Assembly (NCBI GenBank): GCA_052143655.1
Contig: JBKQSL010000003.1
Location: forward strand, 1-8,225
DNA: 8,225 nt
Source: CAVSUR01 sp052143655
Lineage (GTDB): Bacteria > Actinomycetota > Actinomycetes > Streptosporangiales > Streptosporangiaceae
Direction: 5' to 3'
In this document: positions 1 through 4,306 of the stretch, piece by piece
Numbering within the stretch: the first letter of the stretch is position 1
Layout: each line of letters begins with the position of its first letter
Notes under the pieces: generated by a model
Told to the model about the DNA's origin: nothing
The model's database searches: none
What the model saw: the letters and a program-made list of their open reading frames with translations, nothing else
Made by a program: the position numbers and the translations under genes

Positions 1-249
1 TGGCCGGCGTGGCGCGAGGCGCTCACCGAGAAGCGTGTCTCCCGCACCAGCCTCAACCGCCCCATCGGACCGGACCGCACGCTGGCCCTGGTCCGCAGCC
101 GCCTCGACCTTGCCAGAACGATCGCCCGCTTGAACGTTGCCCTCCCTGAAAAGCGGAAGGTCGACAGTTCGATCCTGTCCCTGACCACTCGATCTAATCA
201 GGCAATTCTGCTCCTCACCTGCGGCAATGCCATCTTCGGCCACACCTGA
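1..249 (+). CDS. C-terminal end of an unrecognised ORF (partial)
   Basis: Frame 1 is open from the window edge to a TGA at 247-249, giving 82 residues that begin WPAWREALTEKR. The upstream start lies outside the window. The first part is rich in Arg, Leu and Ala and looks helical (for example LVRSRLDLARTIARLNVALPE). The last 30 or so residues are rich in Ser, Thr and Leu and do not look like a conserved domain. From about base 146 the frame runs through a tRNA-like 3' half (146-187), so the true C-terminus may have been replaced when an element integrated there. I recognise no family. It may be the tail of a real gene fused to scar sequence, or chance reading of non-coding DNA. Confidence 0.4.
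   Translation, partial: WPAWREALTEKRVSRTSLNRPIGPDRTLALVRSRLDLARTIARLNVALPEKRKVDSSILSLTTRSNQAILLLTCGNAIFGHT
146..187 (+). tRNA. 3' half of a tRNA-Phe-like gene (anticodon loop to discriminator), probable att scar
   Basis: The segment reads as an anticodon loop CTGAAAA (anticodon GAA at 148-150, preceded by T at 147), then a 3' anticodon stem strand (153-157) and a 5-nt variable region AGGTC (158-162). A perfect T arm follows: GACAG (163-167), loop TTCGATC, CTGTC (175-179). A 7-nt acceptor strand CCTGACC (180-186) and discriminator A187 complete it, and all spacings match a canonical tRNA. The 5' anticodon strand expected at 141-145 does not pair properly, and no D arm or 5' acceptor strand lies upstream. 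No CCA is encoded. Integrases commonly recombine in tRNA anticodon or T loops and leave such 3' halves at one end. It is not a functional tRNA gene. Confidence 0.5.
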
Positions 250-808
250 CCGCTGCCCGCAAGTGCCCGCCCGAGACCTTCCAAGACCGGCTACGGCCGT
301 TCACTAGCTACTGGCACGATCCTGGTCGCCATTAAACGGTGCAGCCCAGTGCTCCCCGAGCCTGCGCGTCGCCCGTAAGCAGGCGGGTGTCCGGTATAGC
401 ATAATTTTTTGGCCAGAGGCTGTCCCGATCTCTCCTCGAGTCGCAAGCGATGTCGCCCACGATCGTTTCGTCCCGGCCATGTGTACAACCTAATGGTGCG
501 CCTGGTTGTGCCCCAGATTCTGGTGACCGCAGGCTCACGGCTCCGAAGGCGGTTAGTGGCTAGCCTCCTGAGCTGCAGAAACGTGAGCGGGGCTAAGTGT
601 CTGGACCGCAGGTGGGCCGCGCACGTCATCAACTACCAACTGTCAGCTTGGGAATCCGAGAGATTAGGGTCACTACCAGCTCTGGGCTGGGCATTCGACT
701 CTCCGTATATGACCCTGACTGACCCTTGGTCTCTGTGACGAATGGCCCGCTAATGGCCCACCGCAAGATCATCCCAAAAACGCCAAGGCACCGCGCAGCG
801 CGAGCTAA
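250..808. other. Intergenic or degenerate stretch without a recognisable gene
   Basis: About 560 bases of visibly lower GC than the rest of the window lie between the left partial ORF and the LOR gene. Open frames exist on both strands (for example plus 409-738), but their translations are Arg/Ser/Leu-rich, low in conserved-looking patterns, and lack convincing ribosome binding sites. I see no rRNA, complete tRNA or CRISPR-like repeat here. It may be decayed DNA at the edge of an integrated element. Confidence 0.4.
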
Positions 809-1303
809 TCACCCTCCTGCCGCGGCCATGGCTTTCGCCCGGTCAGCTTTGACGCTCGCTATGGTCAGGGCCACACCGAGCATGAGCACGGGATCCTCTC
901 CGTCCGTGACCTCGACGGCGAACTGCTTCCTGAGCGTCACCGCTGCCGTCGGCATACCACCGCGAGTGATGGAAAATGGTTGCCTGGACCGGTAGTTGCC
1001 GACGACCTCCAAACGGTCGGCCGCTGAGTTGATCTCGAGGTGGCGACCGAGCAAACCGCAGGCGCGCATGGTGATCCGTTGGCCGTCCGCGAGGAGTTCG
1101 TAGTGTGACGCGAGTATCTCGTGCGAGATGGCTGCCACTTCCGTTCCTTCGGTATCGCGGATGGACAGCTTAACGGAGGAGGCCTTTCCGCTGTCTTGAA
1201 CCTCGAACCGCAGCGTCCCGCTGTCATCAGTTATCGGGCGGGTGTGGCTGTGGCGCTGCCTGCGCCCGATCACGTAAGTCGTACCCATGATTGGAGTATG
1301 CAT
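809..1303 (-). CDS. LURP-one-related (LOR/tubby-like fold) family protein
   Basis: The predicted protein is 164 aa from the ATG at 1301-1303. It follows the LOR layout: an N-terminal strand TYVIGRRQR, then repeated beta-strand units FEVQDSG, LSIRDTEGTEVAAI, ASHYELLADGQRITMRAC, LEINSAADRLEVVGNY, PFSITRGGMPTAAVTLRK and FAVEVTDGEDPVLMLGVALTI, ending in a hydrophobic helix. This order (IRD.G..., EV.GNY, ...I.RGG..., V..GEDP.L.L..A) is characteristic of LOR proteins, which fold as a 12-stranded barrel round a central helix. Their bacterial function is largely unknown; membrane or phospholipid association has been suggested by analogy with tubby and scramblases. The frame is open up to a TTG at 1433-1435, but that TTG lies in a -35-like box and the extra residues do not match the family. 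Starts at 1324, 1303 or 1288 are all possible and none has a strong Shine-Dalgarno. It has no obvious partner gene; the istB remnant lies upstream. Confidence 0.7.
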   Translation of the reverse strand: MHTPIMGTTYVIGRRQRHSHTRPITDDSGTLRFEVQDSGKASSVKLSIRDTEGTEVAAISHEILASHYELLADGQRITMRACGLLGRHLEINSAADRLEVVGNYRSRQPFSITRGGMPTAAVTLRKQFAVEVTDGEDPVLMLGVALTIASVKADRAKAMAAAGG

Positions 1304-1363
1304 CAGATCCGTTGATCCGTGCATGTCATCCGCCAGCGGGATGGGACCAGGGGTTCGCCATGA

Positions 1364-1493
1364 CCTAGGTGGCTGGTGTCCAACGACCCAATTTAGCTGT
1401 GGAAGTGAATACGGATCGTAATCCGCACTGGTCAACCGCCCTGATCATTCTTACTCTGCGTGAAATTTTGATGAAAAACACCAGCCTCCTAGG
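1364..1493. repeat. Inverted repeat pair, 15/16 match, 98 bases apart
   Basis: CCTAGGTGGCTGGTGT at 1364-1379 is the inverted match of ACACCAGCCTCCTAGG at 1478-1493 with one mismatch. The bases just beyond the right arm (ACCACCTAGCC, 1495-1505) repeat the CCACCTAG part once more. The pair brackets the candidate LOR promoter and lies next to the 3' end of the istB remnant. It could be IS21-type end sequence, a MITE-like remnant, or an operator and long hairpin in the LOR leader. I cannot tell which. Confidence 0.5.
1406..1435 (-). promoter_or_regulatory. Candidate promoter for the LOR gene
   Basis: On the minus strand TTGACC (1435-1430) is followed after 18 bases by TATTCA (1411-1406). The -35 box is a 5/6 match to TTGACA, while the -10 matches only 3/6. 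The position, about 100-120 bases upstream of the preferred LOR starts, is sensible and explains why the TTG at 1435 need not be a start codon. A small inverted repeat, CGGAT and ATCCG, falls in the spacer. The call is tentative. Confidence 0.3.
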
Positions 1494-1499
1494 GACCAC

Positions 1500-1791
1500 C
1501 TAGCCGGTTACGTGAGCATCATGGTGGGGGTGTGGCGGGGCGTCAACTCCGGGTGCGGGCGGGCGCTGGCGGCGGCGGTAGGAGTCGCATTCGACGATGA
1601 GCTCGTGGCATGGACGTGAGCCGGTCGATGGCGGATTGGGCTAGGAGCGGGTCGGTCATCGGCGGCAGCCATTCGCTGGCATCGCGGTTGGAGGTGACGA
1701 CGGTGGAGGCCCTGCGGTGCCGCTCGGTGATGATTTCGTAGAAGTCGGTGGTCTGGGCGGCGGTGAGGGGCTGGAGGGCAAAATCATCGAT
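1500..1791 (-). pseudogene. istB: istB remnant (IS21-family helper ATPase), truncated and frameshifted
   Basis: Reading the minus strand from 1791, the translation runs IDDFALQPL, then TTDFYEIITERHRRASTVV, then TSNRDASEWLPPMTDPLLAQ and SAIDRL. This is the Walker B aspartates, sensor region (VTSN) and C-terminal part of IstB, the AAA+ ATPase that works with the IstA transposase of IS21-family elements. Between about 1601 and 1617 one base is missing: after DRLT the family-like sequence HELIVECDSYRRRQ continues only in the next frame, which ends at a TAG complementary to 1500-1502. Only about 97 of the usual 250 or so codons remain. The Walker A half is absent because the frame ends at the palindrome beginning at 1786, with a stop codon immediately upstream of the IDDF. 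No istA is in the window. It is non-functional and serves as a marker of an old insertion. Confidence 0.85.
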
Positions 1792-1817
1792 TTACTCCGA
1801 AGTCGGAGTAAATCGAT
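1786..1817. repeat. 32-bp palindrome at the RIT/istB junction
   Basis: ATCGATTTACTCCGA (1786-1800) and its exact inverted copy TCGGAGTAAATCGAT (1803-1817) are separated by only AG, giving perfect 15-bp arms. The left edge coincides with the last istB-like codons (ATC GAT), so it marks the element boundary. Two closely spaced inverted arms at an element end beside recombinase genes fit a tyrosine recombinase binding site. A hairpin-forming or transcription-blocking role is also possible. Confidence 0.75.
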
Positions 1818-1925
1818 TTATCCCGACTCCGGGATTATCCCGATCATTCGCCGCGTGCGGAGGCGTAGTCCGTGCTGGATAGGGTGCCGGGCCGGTCTTG
1901 GTGATCGGGAATCGGGATAATCCCG
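1818..1925. repeat. Iterated inverted repeats upstream of ritA
   Basis: CGGGATTATCCCGAT (1830-1844) is perfectly inverted as ATCGGGATAATCCCG (1911-1925), and each copy is itself a 13-bp near-palindrome. TTATCCCGA occurs directly repeated at 1818-1826 and 1835-1843, and TGATCGGGA (1902-1910) supplies a further half site. The repeats share the TCCCGA/TCGGGA half site and lie between the end palindrome and the ritA leader. They probably bind one protein cooperatively: recombinase accessory sites, an operator, or both. A GATAAT that could act as a -10 box (1916-1921) lies inside the right copy, which would allow autoregulation. Confidence 0.65.
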
Positions 1926-1948
1926 CCGTGGCCCACAATCCTCTGGCA

Positions 1949-1966
1949 CCGGAGCATGTGCTCCGG
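1949..1966. repeat. 8-bp-arm palindrome in the ritA leader
   Basis: CCGGAGCA and TGCTCCGG flank a central TG just before the ribosome binding site of the first recombinase gene. In RNA it would form a tight hairpin 3 bases upstream of the Shine-Dalgarno; in DNA it could be an operator. Either could limit recombinase expression. Confidence 0.45.
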
Positions 1967-1969
1967 CAG

Positions 1970-1976
1970 AAGGAGG
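1970..1976 (+). promoter_or_regulatory. Ribosome binding site of ritA
   Basis: AAGGAGG is a near-perfect Shine-Dalgarno, 4 bases before the ATG at 1981. It fixes the start of the 401-aa recombinase rather than any in-frame alternative. Confidence 0.75.
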
Positions 1977-1980
1977 AACG

Positions 1981-3186
1981 ATGGGCACGATCTCGTGGAC
2001 GCGTGGCGGGGGACCCCTGGCGCCGTTGGCGGAAGGGTTCCGCCAGGAGCTGCTGAGGCTGGGCCATCGGCCTGGCGCGGTGAAGCATCATCTGGTGCTG
2101 ATGGGCCAGCTCAGCTGCTGGATGTCGGGTGCAGGCCTGACTGCTGGCGAACTCACCCCGGCGGTGGCCGGGCAGTTCCTGGCCTTCCGGAGGGCTGGTG
2201 GCCAGCGGCGTGTGCCGACACTGGCAGCCCTGGCGCCGCTGTTTGGCTTCCTCCGGGACCAGCGCGTCCTGCCGCCGGAGCAGCCTCCGGTTCCCACCCG
2301 CCGGGATGAGCTGCTGGGCCGCTACCGCTGTCATCTTGTCGAAGACCGTGGCCTGACCCCGAGCACTGTGTTGCGTTATGAGCGTTTCGCCCGCCGCTTC
2401 CTCGCCGGGCGGGCGGCACGGACAGGCGGCGAGACCGGCATCGAGCGCCTGTCCAGCGCTGAGGTCAGGGCCTGGATGCTGGAGGTCAGCTCGCGGCTGG
2501 TTGTGGAGTCGGCCAAGCGGGAGGCGGCCGATCTGCGGGCGCTGCTGCGGTTTTTGTATGTGGACGGGATTCTCAAGACCGATCTGGGCGGCGCCATGCC
2601 GCCGGTGGCTGTGTGGCGGGGAGCCCGGCTGCCTGCGACGATGAGCGCAGCGGATGTTGACGCCGTGCTGGGCAGCTGTGACTGCTCCACGGTGTCTGGG
2701 CGCCGCGACCGGGCGATCCTGCTCGCGCGGCTTGGCCTGCGCTCCGGTGAGGTGGCTGCCCTCCGGCTGGAGGATGTGGACTGGCGGGCCGGGGAGATCG
2801 CGGTCCGCGGCAAGGCGCGCCGCCGCGACCGGCTTCCGCTGCCGGCCGAGGTCGGCGAGGCGCTGGCGGCCTACCTCACTGGCGGCCGCCCGCGCAGCGA
2901 GTACCGCCAGCTGATCCTCACCCTTTACGCGCCCCCTCGGCCGATCCATCCCAGCTCGATCACCAACGTTGTCTACCGGGCCTGTCGGCGTGCCGGGCTG
3001 GCCCGGGCAGGCGGGCACCGGCTGCGTCATGCGCTGGCCACCGAGATGCTGCGCCGCGGCGGGGACCTGACCGAGATCGCCCAGGTGCTGCGCCAGTCCG
3101 ATCTCGGGACCACGTCGGGGTATGCCAAGGTCGACCGGGCAGCCCTGCGCACCGTCGCCCAGGCCTGGCCGGGAGCGGCACGATGA
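1981..3186 (+). CDS. ritA: Tyrosine recombinase/integrase, RitA-like
   Basis: This 401-aa phage-integrase-family protein catalyses strand cleavage and exchange at element ends through a 3'-phosphotyrosine. Residues about 15-100 form an N-terminal arm, about 108-200 the SAM-like core-binding domain (HLVEDRGLTPSTVLRYERF), and about 217-395 the catalytic domain. Catalytic residues visible are R254 (GLRSGE), K278 (VRGKARRRDRLPLP), H346 and R349 (GHRLRH), and nucleophile Y381 (TTSGYAKVD). The box III His/Trp position (9 residues before Y381) is Q372 in VLRQSDLGTT; I recall Gln or His there in relatives. The start is set by a strong Shine-Dalgarno. Its stop overlaps the next gene start as ATGA, implying co-translation. 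Length, the YAKVD ending and the tandem partner place it with the first gene of RIT elements; the element name is inferred. Confidence 0.88.
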   Translation: MGTISWTRGGGPLAPLAEGFRQELLRLGHRPGAVKHHLVLMGQLSCWMSGAGLTAGELTPAVAGQFLAFRRAGGQRRVPTLAALAPLFGFLRDQRVLPPEQPPVPTRRDELLGRYRCHLVEDRGLTPSTVLRYERFARRFLAGRAARTGGETGIERLSSAEVRAWMLEVSSRLVVESAKREAADLRALLRFLYVDGILKTDLGGAMPPVAVWRGARLPATMSAADVDAVLGSCDCSTVSGRRDRAILLARLGLRSGEVAALRLEDVDWRAGEIAVRGKARRRDRLPLPAEVGEALAAYLTGGRPRSEYRQLILTLYAPPRPIHPSSITNVVYRACRRAGLARAGGHRLRHALATEMLRRGGDLTEIAQVLRQSDLGTTSGYAKVDRAALRTVAQAWPGAAR

Positions 3187-3605
3187 GCCGCCTTGCCCAG
3201 CACGCCGGGGAGTACCTGCGGCTGCGCCGGGCGCTGGGCCACGACCTGGCCGACGCCGTCCGGCTGCTTCCTCGTTTCGTCGCCTACCTCGATGAGGCCG
3301 GGGTCTCCTCGATCACCATCGAGGCCGCCGTGGCCTGGGCGCAACGTCCCGACGCCGGGCCGCCCAGCTCGGTCTGGGCGCGGCGGATGACTGTGACCCG
3401 GGGCTTCGCCCGTTACATGTCCGGCATCGACCCGGTCACGCAGGTCCCGCCGCTGGGGCTGGTGACCTTCCGCCGCCGCTGGCGGCCGCCCTTCATTTAC
3501 TCGGCGGCCGACATCGAGGCACTGATCGCCGGGGTGCCGCGGCTCATCCCCACGCCGCTGCGGGCGGCGACGTTCCAGACCATGATCGGGCTGCTGGCAG
3601 CCACA

Positions 3606-3611
3606 GGAATG
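3606..3611 (+). repeat. Left copy of the GGAATG crossover/core (attL)
   Basis: GGAATG here encodes Gly-Met of the recombinase box I and is repeated as GGAATG at 8099-8104 at the other end of the inserted element. With the inverted repeats just inside, it is best read as the 6-bp spacer exchanged by tyrosine recombinases rather than a transposase-type target duplication. Confidence 0.75.
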
Positions 3612-3624
3612 TTCTCCCGGGGTC
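3612..3624 (+). repeat. Left terminal inverted repeat of the Tn554-like element
   Basis: TTCTCCCGGGGTC matches the complement of the right end (8086-8098) at 12 of 13 positions; the only difference is G3619. It directly abuts GGAATG and is a likely recombinase core-binding arm. Confidence 0.75.
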
Positions 3625-3634
3625 ACCCGCTGTG

Positions 3635-3661
3635 GCGCAAACCTGTTCTTCGCGTTTGCGC
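3635..3661. terminator. Stem-loop at the left end, possible terminator of the tnp operon
   Basis: GCGCAAAC (3635-3642) and GTTTGCGC (3654-3661) form a perfect 8-bp stem with an 11-base loop, about 70 bases beyond the tnpC stop in the minus direction. There is no T tract on the minus strand, so it would be an I-shaped terminator of the kind common in actinobacteria. It could equally be a subterminal recombinase-binding site. Confidence 0.4.
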
Positions 3662-3730
3662 AGCTCAGAGGCTGATGGAATGACGTTAGCGTGCGCGACA
3701 GGTGTGGTTCAAGCACCTGGATGCGGCGTG

Positions 3731-4306
3731 TCATCTCTGGCGTGGCGTGGCGTTGAGCTGGGCCATGAGTTCCCGGTTGGCGGCCCGGGCCGCGGCGAGG
3801 TCCTGGTCGCGTTCCTCGAGCTGGAGGCGCAGGTCGATGGCCTGTTGTTCGAGGTGGGTGATCTGCTGGCTGAGGGCGTCGATGTCGGCGGGGACGCCGA
3901 GTCCGGACTCGCGCCAGGCCTGCTCGCCGAGTGCCTCGGACAGGCGCCGTTCGAGCTGCCGGACGCGGGCGGTGAGCCGGACTGAGCGCTCATGGGCGGC
4001 GAGCAGGTCGGCTTGCAGTGAGGCGCAGGTGACGGCCGGTCCGGCGGTGCCGCCGGCCGCGGGCGGGGCGGCTTCGAGGGCGTGGATCTTGCCGAGCAAG
4101 TCGCGGTGCCGGTAGAGGAAGGCCCGGTCCACGGAGGCGGCGCGGGCAATGCCGGACACGGTGATCTCGGTGCCGTCGGCGGTGGCGCGGTTGAGCGTTG
4201 CGATGACGCGCTGCCGGCGGCGTGCGGAGTCGGCCTGGCGTCCTTTCCTCATCGCTTCGGTCCGCTGGCTCGTCGCCGGGGGCCGGGCAGGCGTGGTGGC
4301 GGTCAT
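3731..4306 (-). CDS. tnpC: TnpC-like DUF6262 family transposition helper
   Basis: The start ATG (4304-4306) overlaps the tnpB stop as ATGA, giving a 191-aa protein beginning MTATTPARPPATSQRTEAMR. The frame stays open further upstream to 4519, but that extension is inside tnpB and would be spurious. A basic segment (residues 15-35, RKGRQADSARRRQRV) precedes a helix-turn-helix-like region (about 46-72, ITVSGIARAASVDRAFLYRH). Two heptad-rich coiled-coil stretches follow (about 97-127 and 140-187, HLEQQAIDLRLQLEERDQDL). This matches the DUF6262 proteins found downstream of paired tyrosine recombinases. In Tn554 the smaller TnpC (125 aa) influences efficiency and orientation of insertion, so an accessory DNA-binding, oligomerising role is inferred. 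It is the last gene of the operon. Confidence 0.78.
   Translation of the reverse strand: MTATTPARPPATSQRTEAMRKGRQADSARRRQRVIATLNRATADGTEITVSGIARAASVDRAFLYRHRDLLGKIHALEAAPPAAGGTAGPAVTCASLQADLLAAHERSVRLTARVRQLERRLSEALGEQAWRESGLGVPADIDALSQQITHLEQQAIDLRLQLEERDQDLAAARAANRELMAQLNATPRQR

Larger units (their letters stand above)
1786..3611 (+). mobile_element. RIT-like (recombinase-in-trio) element, left part, interrupted
   Basis: The element appears to start at the palindrome that cuts istB at 1786. It continues through a palindrome-rich end and two same-strand tyrosine recombinase genes overlapping by 4 bp. RIT elements are known to carry three adjacent tyrosine recombinase genes (ritA, ritB, ritC) flanked by palindromic or inverted repeat ends. 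Here the second gene is broken at 3611 by the Tn554-like element, and no third gene lies inside the window. Its right end is not visible. Whether the sequence after 8104 belongs to the same element is doubtful because its recombinase type differs. Confidence 0.6.
3183..3683 (+). pseudogene. ritB: RitB-like tyrosine recombinase, interrupted at box I
   Basis: Translation begins in the ATGA overlap with the preceding gene (MSRLAQHAGEYLRLRRALGH). It gives the core-binding domain and the first catalytic helices (residues about 1-143, ending ATFQTMIGLLAATGM). Box I should continue with RxGE and the rest of the roughly 300-330-aa protein, but at 3612 the frame enters the left end of the Tn554-like element. 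It picks up 23 unrelated residues (FSRGHPLWRK onward) before a stop at 3681-3683. All catalytic residues (Arg I, Lys, HxxR, Tyr) are lost, so the product can at most bind DNA. Joining base 3611 to 8105 restores an in-frame MRVGQALGLR box I. The N-terminal pattern is RitB-like by family knowledge. The truncation should immobilise the RIT element unless supplied in trans. Confidence 0.85.

Noticed and set aside
409..738. 109-codon plus-strand open frame in the left intergenic stretch
   Set aside because: It has no ribosome binding site, no domain-like pattern and a composition typical of chance frames.
1717..1920. 67-codon plus-strand open frame across the istB/RIT junction
   Set aside because: It crosses the istB remnant antisense and the palindrome array, with no domain or start signal.
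1792..3030. 412-codon minus-strand open frame
   Set aside because: It is antisense to ritA, which has a strong Shine-Dalgarno and full motifs. The antisense product is Pro/Arg/Gln-rich with no recognisable domain.
3677..3682. Additional GGAATG inside the left end of the element
   Set aside because: It has no inverted arm sequences around it like those at the borders; a hexamer this short is expected by chance.
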